Assembly (NCBI GenBank): GCA_014549065.1
Contig: JACDOX010000004.1
Location: 8,986,370 to 9,050,369 of the forward strand
DNA: 64,000 nucleotides
DNA from: Cardinalis cardinalis
Taxonomy: Eukaryota; Chordata; Aves; Passeriformes; Cardinalidae
Direction: 5' to 3'
Made by a program: the position numbers and the translations under genes. Below, one piece after another: positions 26,436-38,546 of the stretch. The notes under the pieces were generated by a model. It saw only the letters and a program-made list of their open reading frames with translations, searched no databases and was not told the origin of the DNA. Numbering within the stretch: the first letter of the stretch is position 1; each line of letters begins with the position of its first letter.

Positions 26436-29400
26436 TCTTTAGGTATAAGAGGTGAGATTCGCTCTGAGATGAAGGCAGTTAATTTGATGTTACATCAGGT
26501 GCCCANCTGGCTTCCATTTGCCCAAGAAGTATATGAGAGAGGCAGCTGTTGGCCAGGGAGACAAATTTCTCACAGAGATCTGACAGAATGCTCAAGTATA
26601 AGCAATGGGATCCTCAAGTAACTGCCTGAGCTCAGCTACTGATCAATCAGCGGCGACTGAGCAGGAACAGTCACGGAATCTGGAGCACTATCCATCCCAC
26701 AAACCAGCACATGCATGGCCCTAATGATAAAGTCCTGCATTCAGTTGCCTCAACACAGACAAATGATATTTGCATTCTGATCCATGGTGTGTCTGAGAGA
26801 TGTGTGAGCCAGCAGAAGAGCTGCAGAAGANTTGTGCTTCTGTGGAGTGCTCCTTTTCTGTGCTCCTATGAAGACCAGAAAAGTATCCCAGGGCCTGTGC
26901 CATTAGAATGCCAGTGTTCAGACAACTGGAAAGGCCTGGATCTCCACTGACTCTAACAGGANCCTACACANNNANCTCACCTGGAGACACTCTAAGTTTA
27001 TGTGTCTTAGGAGACAATGTCAGTGCAAGATAATTTCCTATTTTTAGGCTTTTTGAAGAACATGGATTAAATTAATTTTTCTATACTAGGGATACCAGTA
27101 TCTCAAGAGGAACTGTCAAAATGTCTTTTTTCTTTTTTCTTCTATTCTGAAGCATATTTTCAGGTGGGAAAGGACAGAAAGGCTTTCACATACAACTTTG
27201 ATTTTGTGTCAAAATGTCAATGATTTTGTGTCAAAACAAACTGTATAATCTTGAATCANCTGGTTTTGCCAAGGAATCTTAATGGAATGCATTTCAGGGT
27301 AGGTACAGGACAAAGTCAGCCAGTTCAGGAAGCAAAACAAACTCACTTTAAATTTTGGAAATTCAAATACCACTTCAAGTTCTAAAATACTTGTATTTAG
27401 GAAGCTCAAGGATNATTTAATTTGATGGCATTTTTTTTTTGCTTCTTGTAAAATGCTTAAAATGTGTCATGCAATATTCATAGAATGGTTTATTCAGGTT
27501 CAAAGTTCCTTACCAAAGCTAAAATCAGGTCTCAAACAAATAACACAGTTTCTACATAAGCAAGGATGACAANGTATATCACTGTTGATCATGAACCAAA
27601 ACCCAAAATTTTTTTATCAAAATTCAGGCAACAATAAAAAAAATAATGAAAAGTGATCTTACACATAAAATATGTAAGAAGTGTGTCTGTGTGTTATTAC
27701 ACAAAATCCTGATCAAACTTTCTTGAGCTTTATAGTGAAATAACTAAAGATCCTAAAGGATTTGTGAAGAATTGAAATGATTACTTAGATCTGAAATGAA
27801 ACAAAAAACATTCTTCCATTAAATATGGAAAATATTTCATTTAAANTGTCGTTCTCAATGCTAAGAAATATGGAATTTCCCATAGCTATGCAAATGTGGT
27901 ATCAAATCAAACAAGTAACCTTATAGCAGAAAAGGAGGTGTTCAGGTTTGCACATTCTGACACCCGAATTTAGGATTCTATATGCAAGATGGGCACATAC
28001 TCAATGGAGATCAGAAGCTTAATTAATCAAATTGGCGAGACCAGCTGAGATTAGGCAGGTGTTTAGTGACATCTGAAACTCCCTAGGGTATCTTGTGTGA
28101 CCTCCAAACACNTCTTCAGGGGGAAGTGAAGAAGTGTTTTTTAAACATATCTCAACATCATTTAAGTATCTCAGATAATGCAGGACATCTGAAATCCATA
28201 TTGGCATGTCTTAGCCCCATCAAGCTGCCCAATCCACTGGAGATTTCCTGATACTGTTCTTGAATTTGTTTTGTANTGGAAAAATTCTGAGCAAGGAAGG
28301 AAATTTCTAAATAAGAGTGGTTTCAAATTCACACAGTGGAAAACCAGAGCATTAACAAAAAACAGTCTATCTTCAGGCTGGAAGGTAAGGATGGAGCCTG
28401 AAGAAAACAAGATTGGAAGAGAATCAGATGTATTTAAACAAAGAGAACCATGGAATGCTGCAAAAGTCTCCTATTAAATAAGGCAAATTGNATGAAAAAT
28501 TTTAGATAGCAAACTCACCCCCCAAAACAGAACCTTGTATTGTTTTAAACCATGATTATTAAACAGAGAAATGTCTTTTTCCTTACAGAGTATGAAAGCT
28601 ATGTCCTTGTGTTCCATATTGATTCTGTCCTTGCACTGCAAATTTATTTTAATCGAATCTGGCCAAATAATGAGACTACAGAAGCTCCTTTTCTGGGCCA
28701 CCCCACACATATGGGGTATGATTTAATTTCTGAAAACTGAGTGGCTGTTCTTTTTGAAAGCTATAAAGTACTGAAAAATNCACATGAGGCTTGGAGATAT
28801 GGCAGAAAACTTATTCAAGTCTCAAATTCTTTTGAAGCCACAGCTGATGGCCAAACATATACCCAGGGGTGTCTAAAGTGACACTGCATGCTCACATTTA
28901 GCAGACTGGATACTCTTCATCTGTCTGATGTTCTGTTCAAATAGCACACAAGAGACATTTTTTTTCTTACTTCACCAAAAAGAAGTAGCCATAACACCTA
29001 GCAGACAATCTTGTTACATGAAATTTTCTATTTTCCATAATTTTGCATCACAAATAAAATAATAGGGGATATTATTGTCCTTTGAAAATTATATTGTTCA
29101 TTTTACTATTCAAGTAATTCCCCTTTGTTTTTTTAAANCACAGCAGTTGTGCTCTGTTGCTGGCCAGAATGTAAAGATTNATGCTGCATATTTCTGTTTC
29201 TATTTAAATCAAAGCATTATCCCTATAGCAACTGAATCTACAGCTTAACAGCACTGCACACTTTCTGGCAGGGTGGTGAAAGCAAGACATAAAAATAGCT
29301 CAAAACAGCAACCAAAACCTCTGGAGAGATCTCATTTCAGCAGAGAAAATATTTGAACACAAACCCAGTTCCCTCAAGGACTCTGCTCTTCAAAGGAACA

Positions 29401-29655
29401 TGGATTATTTGAAAATAGAAAGAAATTCCCTCTGAGAAAACGCATTGAGGCAATATTGACAGCTACTGCACTTTGACAGAAATTAGATGTAAGCTACATC
29501 CATGTCTCTTTGGCAATGCTCCACATTTTCTGNAAGAGGAAAAGGTGGCCATTACTGGTACATGCACGCACATATACCTGGTGTGTGAAGACCTTGCTGT
29601 CCTGAGATTTTGGGACAGGAATAGAATTCAGTAGTTGGTCACTATAAATTAAATG

Positions 29656-29672
29656 CAAACAAACAAACAAAC
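29656..29672. repeat. Short (AAAC)n simple repeat
   Basis: About four units of caaa are present in the EYS intron. A similar short run occurs near 53280-53291. Confidence 0.6.
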
Positions 29673-31360
29673 CACCAGAAAAACCAAATTACACCCTCCT
29701 TCCATCCTTCCTCCNCCCTTCCCCCAGTGCCCTAGAAATTTTAGAATAATCCCTAAACTAATCTGGAAGACAAACTGTAATGATGAAAAAGAACTTTGCC
29801 TATAATACCAAGCTTGCCATGTTTTCCTGTCACCAGCTGCCATTCTAGCCTGCCACCTGCTTTCCAAATGTGCTCTAGATGCTGCTGAAGGTGGTTCACC
29901 TTATGGACATGAAGGTGACAGCACAGCTGAGTAAATTGCTGAAGCAAGGATTTAGGTGTGTGGGTGGGAGGGGGACGTTTCAGCCCACCTTTATGCTNTT
30001 TTTATCTTGCAATTTTGGTTTCGTATTGCCTCTAAAATGCTCATAAGGGGAAAGACGACCATTATCCTTTCTTGTTCCTCAAATGTCAAGGGTTTAACAG
30101 CTGTGGGAGGATCCTGAAAAGTGCAACAGTTGTGACATGCAGCAGTGCAACAATCAGAAAACAATTCCAAATTATATTTTTTTTAAAGCACTTCCTCCAT
30201 TACTGTATTTAGGAGAATATAAATACANTCATAAGGGGAATGGGTAGCAATCTGTGTGCTAATCTTGGGGTCAGTTTTCCAAATATGAGTACAGTTTACT
30301 AGCTTTAGAAGCAGGTTTTTTGTATAAATTTTCTTACAGGTGAAGATTTGTGTCACAGGCAGCATAACCAATTACCATATAATTCTCTCTCCAATACAGA
30401 GTTAGTAGATTGTTTTTGGTTTGACAGATATGCTAACGTTTTTCTTCATAGCACTCAGAAGGACAGGTTTTTGTTGTTTTAAGAAGCATCATACAGAGGC
30501 TCCACAGTGCAAAGCCTTTTTTCTCATTCAAATCNGTCTTGCTGTCTGCAATGTTTCCAGTCAGTATCTTAACAAGTTTTAAATCAGCACTTTTCTCTTT
30601 TTAAAAAATTTATGCAAATATGTGGAAATAAATGAGCACATGTGAAAGCACATAAGGGGAAGCAAGCATAATTAATCTTGGCAGACACTTTTAAAATAAA
30701 AAATCCTCATCAGCAAAGGTTTTACAGCTGCGTTACAAAGTGAAAACAAAATTTATTACAATGGAAGTGTTGACACTCAATAGCAATTTGGAACTGCAAA
30801 TGAGCTTCCTCCCTCTGTGCATACAGCCTGGGCACTCAGCTCCATCTACACTGAGAGACAAGGCATGAAAGACCAGAGAGTCATCTTTTGGGCAANCTCT
30901 CCTGGCTACCCCCTCTCATCCCATAGATCAGCCAGGTGAGCAGCTTAGAGATTAACTGACAGACTTTGAACAATGTTTGGAGCTCCTACAGACTTAAACT
31001 GGCTCAGAACTTTCTAATGTTGGACAGTCAGTGGTTTATTCCACAAGGGTTTCTTAAATGGAAAATAACAATTCCCAGGAAACNGAAGTCATCTATTTTT
31101 GCCCAATCACTAACATCTGGACATTAACACAGTCAAGCTCTCCTCTTTATTACTTTTTCTCTCCTATCCCAGCTGCTGACTTAGTTTTAAAAACAGATCA
31201 CACATCTAATTCTTCCCATCCATTTCCTAATTTGTCTGGATGCCAGTGACTTCAGTGGAGAGAACCAGCCCATGGAATTTCTTCAAAATATTCTCCAGAA
31301 ACGGTCCTAACATTATTTTAATATTAATGTGTTTGTCTAACTGAATGAACTTTCATCAGC

Positions 31361-31438
31361 TTCCTTCCTTCCTTCCTTCCTTCCTTCCTTCCTTCCTTCC
31401 TTCCTTCCTTCCTTCCTTNNNNNNNNNNNNNNNNNNNN
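31361..31438. repeat. (TTCC)n microsatellite ending in a 20-base gap
   Basis: Uninterrupted TTCC units run from 31361 to 31418 and then pass straight into 20 N characters (31419-31438). The array was evidently not resolved and its real length is unknown. In the EYS transcript it would read (GGAA)n. Its near edge is only about 92 bases after the splice donor of the exon ending at 31531. Confidence 0.95.
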
Positions 31439-31530
31439 GTTATGAACACAATAAATTACCATAGTTATTAGTCTAGGGACTGTCTATGCTGTGTCTAAAA
31501 GCATATATATAAATATATATATTTACTTAC

Positions 31531-31705
31531 TAAACAGTAGAGCCACTTTCTATGCACTTGCCACCATTTCTGCATTTTATTAAACTGCATGGAGAATCTT
31601 TACATTGTCCAACACTGCGACCAGAATTGGGGTGTCCTTCTGGAGTTCCTGGTGATTTAAACCCTTTATTAAGGCTGGTCCGAACTTGAACATCAAAAAT
31701 GCAAC
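31531..31705 (-). CDS. EYS: EYS exon: end of first laminin G domain and start of an EGF domain
   Basis: This 175-base exon starts after an acceptor reading tttgag at 31706 and stops at the donor GTAAGT (31530). It completes a Gly codon and continues CIFDVQVRT, the last strand and disulfide of a laminin G domain. A linker rich in Pro and Gly (GTPEGHPNSGRSVGQC) follows, and then the first half of an EGF domain (DSPCSLIKCRNGGKCIESGSTV). The last two bases, TA, join C of the next exon to give Tyr, so the TAG seen at the genomic boundary is not a stop. Residues are 223-281. A (TTCC)n array and sequence gap sit close to the donor. Confidence 0.95.
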
Positions 31706-34700
31706 CTCAAAAGTAGAAAGAAATAAATTAAGTTTAAAATGGATAGCAAAAGGCAAAACAAACTGAACAACAGGACAGTGTAAACCCTCAGTGAGTGGGT
31801 TCCTCCAGAATATCTTCAGTGAATGAGCAACTATACCATCTACAGGAGACAAAGGTAGGCCAGATGCTTTCTGTTCAGGCAAATGAGTAGATGATCAGTA
31901 GTCCTTCATTTAATGGTGGGTAAAACAAAAGAAATAATTTCTTAAGGAATAGCCAGAATATAAAGTCAGTGAATAGGTGCAATTTTGTGTTTACACAAAA
32001 TCTGAGTTTACTCATGCTCTTACAGGAATGTTTCTATATCAGATAAAAACAATCACAAATCCCAAAAAAATATAAACCACCAAAAAGACAGCCAACCCAC
32101 CAAAGCCCCAAAACACCCCCCCCCAAAAAAAGAGAAGGACAGCAAGAAATCTACTTATTATAAAATATAATAGAATCCAAATGGCGTCAAATAATATAAT
32201 GCAAGTAAGGAATGTGGACTTGAATTTCCATAGGCTGAAAAGGACTCCTTCACATAAAGGCTCAAATTCTTCCCTTCTCAAGTGAATGCTTCAGTCCTTG
32301 GTACCTGCAGATCATGTCACACCTGACATTTTTAGGTCGAGGTAGACAGCTTCTTCAGGCCCTTAATCTCAGAAAATAATTTAAAAAATTAACATATACT
32401 AGTAAGGCAAACACTTCTGGGCCTGTTGCTTGGTCCTGTGGCCAAGTGACCTGGCATGGTCACAATTTTATTATCAAATTTTTATTACTTTCCAGAAGAG
32501 TACAGCTGCACGCAGACTGCCACTGGGAAATGATCCAAAGATTATTCTAAGTCCCNGAACACAGTAAAGAATTGTTTAGGAAAACAATAATTGTCATAAA
32601 TATTTGTTAGGTAATATAGTAATAATTTATTTGTAAAGATGTTTTGTAAAGATGATTAAGTGCCAGTGCCTGGATCTNTGCTCTGATTTTCTTTTAATGT
32701 CATAATCCATTGGTATTCCAAGTGAAAGGAGGANCTAAAGCTTCCGAGTGAAGCAGAGGTGTTCCCTACTTGCTCCTTCCCAGCAGCNCCTGCTTAGCTT
32801 GTGAGCTTTCCAGGGACTGCCCCTTTGGAGACACTTTGCTCTTCCTGGTGGTGTCACAGGACAGTCAGCCCTATGGGTCAGGCTGAAGTCACCAGTATTT
32901 CTGGATCATGTTTATGGCTCCATGTGCTCATTTCTATACTGCAAAACTGAAGATGATGCCATATAATTATATAATATAACATTTTTTTTGGTTCAAATCC
33001 TAAATGACCTTTCAAAATGTACCCCAGCATCCAAGTGATGTATAGTCACATTTAAAGGTAGCCTTGAACATTTTTGAAATGTCATCCAGATCNATACATA
33101 AATATATATACAATTTCAAACTAAAAATCAGGTTTTAAACCACATTAGTTAAATTAGTACATAAATGTATTTGAAAATGCCCAGAGCTTTCTAAACGTGA
33201 TTTATAAAATTTAGTAGAGATGTAGTGAATTTCTACAGTGTGGGAAATCACAAGAAGAGCTGGAATTCAGCAGTGTATATCAGAGGCTCTCTGCTTAATA
33301 TTAGAAGCAGNGAAAGGTTATGACATGGAGATGGCAAGTAATCATTACACTGATTTTAGAAGCATCACTTAACATGAGTTTTTGCATGATTCACTGAAAT
33401 CACAAAAGAAATAGACTTGCATCTGAAAGACCCAACAAATATACAATGTGATTTTTTATAGTTACATAATTTTTTAAAACAAAATATAAGTAATATCTAC
33501 AAACAAGATAACTCTTTTAACCACAGTTTCATGATAGTGAAAGTAGCTTTCTTAGGCTATTTCCATATTTCACACATTTTGTAGCTCTGTCTATATTCAC
33601 ACATAACTGTTTAGTCATAAACTCCTAATAAGTAATTTAAAAATAACCTAGTTTGATGATTATTTGCAATCTTTGTATTATTGCCTCTTTGCTTTTTACA
33701 GGGTTGTTTTTTTAGGCCACCTTATGCTTGGTAAATCCTAACTAATGTTTCATCTCTTTATCAGTAGCAAATAAAGTATGTTCTATTCTCCTGGGTCTTG
33801 CTGAAGTGCTAAGAAAAAGCAGCNCAGAGCTCTGCGTAAACAATGGAAAGCACAGTGAGTCCCCAAGGACTTTAAGGTCATCATGGAAAATAAACTGGCA
33901 TTTGTGTTGATGACTAGTTTGAGTACCAACCACAGTTTAACTGTGCCATCTAGGTTAGGAACAGTTCTTNAGCACTGGTAAACAAAGCATGCAATAGGTA
34001 CAAGAGTGTTTTGGCCCAGCTAAGTTAAACTGAATCTTTTATTTATTGAGTCAGAGCAGCAATTTGAGCCTGTTGTAGCAAGCAGTACACAACCTTCTGC
34101 AGAGGGATCAGCTGATGAACGTGCCTTGTTTCTGACCTGAATTTCCTTAGCTCTGCCAGTTCTGGGCCCCTTTTAATGAGACTGCCAACTATTCTGAATA
34201 ATGGAGAGGTTTCCTGACACAGCCAAGTTTGCAAGAGGAACTCGAAGTTCCCGACTTTGTGAGTTAACCTTGGCGTGATTCTGAACATTGGTTTTATGCA
34301 AGTAAACAGAAATCAGACACTAAGACTGTACACTCACAGATGGTATACTACCCTTTTTTTGCAATCTTTTGAATTGTGGCTTTTTAGACCACACCTAGGC
34401 CTTTCTATTATTGATCTTTTTTACCATCAATTTATTTTATAGCTTTCACCCCAGTCAAGCAGAGCTCTTACACCACTAAAGAGCCACTAACAATGGATTA
34501 AGTAAACTTGAGGGGTTATCATAAAATATATTTCTTCACTGCTCAGCTTTACTTTTTGGGTGTTTTTTCTGATATATCCTTATGGCACAAAGAAATTTTC
34601 CTATAACTTCTTGCTAGNATCCCTTGCCCACTTGTAAGAACTTGGTGCTAATTTGACTAACAAGTACACAAAGCAGGCATTTTCAATATGCTTACAGTGC

Positions 34701-37700
34701 CATCAAACACCCTTCAGCCTTTCAAAAGAATCTCTAGGTGCTGATTTCATAAATTAAAAATTCCACAACTTTTGATTATTAAACAACAATTTATTAAAAA
34801 CATTTCTGTTCAGTTTACTACTCCTCTGTGGAAATGTCTTGTACAAGTGCTAAAGGCATGCAGGTCATTGTAGAAATAGTCTGAAACTGTAGTTGCACAG
34901 AGTAAAAATCCTAAATTATTGCACACTGACACTGGGGACATTCAGTCTGCAGNAGTGAGGCTTGTCTCAATGCGTGGTGGTTTGACAGGAAACAGGATTT
35001 CTGGGATCCTANGGTCAAGCCAATGGGTGCTCAGATTTTAATATTGGCACCTGGTTTGGCCATTGGGANATTGGATCCACCTCTGAGAACACAGGGTTAA
35101 AAGCAGGGCTCTCCCCCTGGGAGGTTCTCTTTGGATTTCTGGCGGGAANGGTTTTGGATCTCTCCCCCCATCCCAGCTGCCGGCTGGGTGGGGGGAGGGG
35201 GAGCCACGCNGCCATGAGGTAGGCCTGGCCCCAAGGGTGGAAGAGAGAAGTACCCCCACCCCNGCCCTTGGGAGACAGAGAGAGAAGGCAGCCTGTGCTG
35301 GTTACCTTGAAACTCGATAAACACGTGCCGGCAGCACGGCTGAGAAGGAGAAGAAGGAGGGGAAGTAGGCAGCACTGAGTCNGGCTGCTTGGAGGAGTTT
35401 TTAACCCTTTTGTGGACAATGAAAACTTTGCAAAGCATTGACCTTTCCTGGAGGGGAAATGGAGCAGAAGATGAAGAGGGAACTGAGTAAGTGAGATGAA
35501 GGCCTGTGACAGAGAGAGAGAGATGTTGGAGGAATGGAGAAGATGGAGTGGCATTTTTGCTGGACTCTTTTGTGTAGCCATGGACAGAGCCGTGTTCCTT
35601 GTGGCACACTGCGGCCAGGGGGGGCAGTGGCTCAGAGCCAGGAGGATTCAGAGTTGGTGCCCCTCGGCCCNAGGGGGTGGAAAAATATGGGAGGGACAGG
35701 CGTCCCGAAAGTTGAGACTGTGCCTTTTTGGAGTGGGACGAGGCATCCTTAAAAAGACGACCCTGGAAGCAGCCCTGGTCCGTGTTCAGTGGTGAGAGCA
35801 CTGGACATGAAGGAAGAGGTCACCATGGCACAAAGAAGGACTCCTTCTCCTCTTGATGAACTGAGGATTGGGTATTCTGAAGGGTGGGGCCGGAGCGAGA
35901 GTTGGTGATTTGGAAGATGTATTGTATTGGAAATTTGGTGGGGGAAGGAGGAAAATGCTTTTGTAAGGTTTTCATTTTCCTTGTGTGTTTTTTTCTTCTC
36001 TTGTAGTTTAGTTATTTTCTTGTAGTTTAGTTAATAAAGTCCTCTTTATTTCTAAGTAGGAGCCTGCTTTGCTTATTCCTGGTCACATCTCACAGCAGAT
36101 TCCAGGGAGAGGGTATTCTCATGGGGGCACTGGCATTGTGCCAGTGTCAAANCATGGCGCAATGTTTCTTTATCCAGTAGTGATTTCTTACAAAAGGAGA
36201 GGTACACTCTGGTATTAGAAGCAAAATGGTTTTTATAAATCATGTCTTTAAAAGGAGCCAACAGCAGGGTTCCAAAACTCTGAGTGGTTTAATCAACTAT
36301 GACCTAGATAAATTTATCTTGGCTGGCATTTCCAGAGTTTCTGTGAGATCCCTACAGCTGCAATTTGGCTGAAGTAAAATAGTTCAAAATTTTCTTCCCT
36401 CAAAGTGGTATTGCAATTCCCACTCCGGGAAAAAAAAATCTATGGAGGTTTAATTTTTATCCTGAAGATCCTGACAACTNGAACTGGGGAGATTTCTGAG
36501 CTAGAAGAACAAATGAGATGCTGACTATGTAAGAAAACATTGGAGGAAATCGATCATAGCAAAGCGTAGATTCCTTGAAAGTCACTGTGCTCTGGAGAAC
36601 AGAGACAAGCTGCTGCTGGGAACAGGAGCATGGAATCAATTAGCAAAAATAATAGTCTCAATTCTGTAAATGCTAGGTACAAAGAGAAAACTGTTTATGT
36701 GCTACATGTTTCCCAAAATTTTGCAGTAATACTCCTTTTTAAAGAGCATGAAAAAAATCAATAAATAGTATGGTAACTAACAGTACATGAACTTCATGGT
36801 TTTAAAGAAAACATTAATACTGAATTTGTAGAAATTTGGTCATTACAATACATTTGTAACATGAGGAATCTGGAAAACTCAAAGTATTTGTGCTTAACTA
36901 AAGCACTAGAGATTCCTGTTAGTCACCCCTAACATTAGCATGTCTATAAAAATGCCAAAAGTACTTNACAGATATTGACCCTCCGAAAACAGTCATAAAG
37001 ACATTATGTTTTATGATATGCTAATTTGCAAGCTGCTTAGAGGCTATGGAAGGTATAAGTATACAACCCATGCTTCCTGAAAAAAAAACAGAGACAGAGG
37101 AGATGTTAATTCATATGACATTGTGACTGAGAAGTTGACTAAGAAATGACAATATGAAATTGAATTTNAGGAAATTTCAGTGTAAGAAAAAAAAGTGAAG
37201 TAATGGCTGGAAATAAAGCAGGTACATGGGCTTAATGAAAATGCAGTGTTTTAGTGCATTAAAGTGAGTTTTAATGCTATGCTTAACTTTCATAACATAC
37301 CCTCATTTTCATAACTGAGAACTCAAACTCTGTTTTACTGTTGCAAAATGTTTTCTTTTCATTGGAAAGGCTTTCCAGTGCTTAAAATTAATTGAAATTT
37401 TACCTTGTAAATATCAAGAACTTTGTTTCTTTGGAAGTAAAGAACAAAAATAAAGTGTTATGAACAAGTCCTTTGCTTCATTGCTGATCTGGTAGGAGTT
37501 GAAAACAGATTAATAAAGCTTCAACATCAGTTTTGAGGTAAAAATTACTATCTGCTTGATAAATATTTGCAAAAGGAATTGGCTAAGTCCNGCCTCGAGA
37601 CCTAGGTCATAATGCCAGGAAAAAAAAAATCTGATTTCTTTCAGAAATAAGTTTTCAGTGTGAAATCTATTACCCAAACTAGCACTGCTAGTCACAGTGG

Positions 37701-38045
37701 AAGCAGAATCTAAACTACTTCTGAGAAAGGAAGTAATTTTGAAGTGATGCTGTAGAACAGGGACACATAAGAAGAGATTACATGGCAAACATTATAAAGG
37801 AAAACTTCCATTTTAGCAGAAACGGAAAATATTAAAATTATTTAGCAGTGCCTCTTTTTGCATCATCTTAGTTATCTTAGTTTCGTAGTTATCAGAGTGA
37901 AATAATGAAAAAGCCACAGGAAATTCAGCCAAGGAGATTCTAGTTTGTTTCCTGATAAGACAGAGATTGTTTCAGTTGTCTATGAAAGAAAGATACACAA
38001 TCTGATGCATGTAATAAAAGGAATTGAAAATGGTGCAATCTTTAC
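31706..38045 (-). other. EYS intron (6.3 kb)
   Basis: The donor GTAAAG at 38045 and the acceptor at 31706 bound a phase-1 intron. Its main occupant is a 1.19-kb LTR at 34973-36159. A C run followed by an A run occurs near 32117-32131. The remaining sequence is AT-rich, with nothing I can identify. Confidence 0.85.
34973..36159 (+). mobile_element. Solo LTR of an endogenous retrovirus-like element (1.19 kb)
   Basis: The block is bounded by a 5-base direct repeat CAATG (34968-34972 and 36160-36164), consistent with a target-site duplication. Its ends are inverted relatives: cgtggtggtttgacag at the left and, on the other strand, cgccatgntttgacac at the right. The canonical TG...CA ends appear altered by one base. 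It is much richer in G and C than its surroundings and contains an AATAAA at 36033-36038, 121 bases before the right end, which suggests plus orientation. The 3' part (cctctttatttctaag, gagcctgctttgcttattcc, gcactggcattgtgccagtg) resembles LTRs I know from songbird genomes. No gag, pol or env coding is present. The open frames here are interrupted and carry no protein motifs. Confidence 0.85.
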
Positions 38046-38190
38046 CTTGAAAGCCATTCTTAAATCTGGGTCCCTTTGGTAGGAGTTCTGGAGTATACTC
38101 ACGATAGCCTCCTAAATAAAACTGACTGAAGACATTGAGTCCAACCAGCCTTCCAGGAGAAGTGACAGTTTTATTCTTCTGATCATCCAC
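38046..38190 (-). CDS. EYS: EYS exon: middle of the first laminin G domain
   Basis: This 145-base exon begins in phase 0 after an acceptor reading ttgaaag (38191) and ends in phase 1 at the donor GTAAAG. It encodes VDDQKNKTVTSPGRL, then VGLNVFSQFYLGGY and a stretch ending in FKNGFQ. These residues, 175-223, form the later strands of the laminin G domain. The FYLGGY and GFQGC motifs (the Cys coming from the next exon) are typical of laminin G folds, and the sequence agrees closely with other vertebrate EYS. It is separated from the upstream exon by only 189 bases. Confidence 0.95.
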
Positions 38191-38379
38191 CTTTCAATGA
38201 AACATTAATACTTGTTATGAAAAAGGGATTTGCCTTTATTTAGGAACACCTAGTGAAGAAAATCCTACCAGCTTTATAGGAAAGCACAAAAAAAAAATTA
38301 AATTTTCCATGTAAAATGTGAAAAAATACAGAGAACATTTTCGTCTAAAGGCTATCTTAAGGATATCCTTCTTTTTTAC
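38191..38379 (-). other. Short EYS intron (189 bases)
   Basis: A GT-AG intron of 189 bases with donor GTAAAA and a T-rich stretch before the acceptor. It is in phase 0. All other complete introns in the window are 5 to 10 kb. Confidence 0.93.
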
Positions 38380-38546
38380 CTTCAGCCAGCCTTTCTGGAG
38401 ATTTCTGCCAAGATGGATGACATGAATATTGAGNGTCAGATCAAGTGGTTTGCTAATGATTGTTGCTGTGCCAGAACCTAGATTGTAGCTATATACCACT
38501 CTCCCATTACGGAGGCCTAACTCCAAGAAATCATCTCCATTCAGAC
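38380..38546 (-). CDS. EYS: EYS exon: laminin G domain, calcium-site and core strands
   Basis: The exon is 167 bases, from the acceptor ttttcag (38547) to the donor GTAAAA (38379). It opens by completing Gly and continues LNGDDFLELGLRNGRVVYSY, then NLGSGTATI and HVIHLGRNLQKGWLK. The GDDFLELGL and NLGSG motifs are hallmarks of laminin G domains. These are residues 119-174. The exon enters in phase 1 and leaves in phase 0. The one ambiguous base, at 38434, is the third base of an ACN codon, so the residue is Thr whichever base is present. Confidence 0.95.

Larger units (their letters stand above)
24484..31530 (-). other. EYS intron (7.0 kb)
   Basis: The donor GTAAGT at 31530 and the acceptor before 24483 bound a phase-2 intron. 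It contains a reverse CR1 fragment (26310-26435), clusters of ambiguous bases near 24841-25003 and 26962-26975, an AAAC-type simple repeat near 29656-29672, and the (TTCC)n array with gap near its 5' end. No other gene is seen. Confidence 0.85.

Noticed and set aside
31529..31534. Apparent in-frame TAG at the end of the EYS exon at 31531
   Set aside because: The exon ends after TA. The G belongs to the GTAAGT donor, and the codon becomes TAC on splicing to 24483.
35015..35801. Overlapping open frames of up to 234 codons on the minus strand
   Set aside because: They lie wholly inside the GC-rich solo LTR, are proline- and serine-rich by base composition, contain unresolved codons and show no protein motif.
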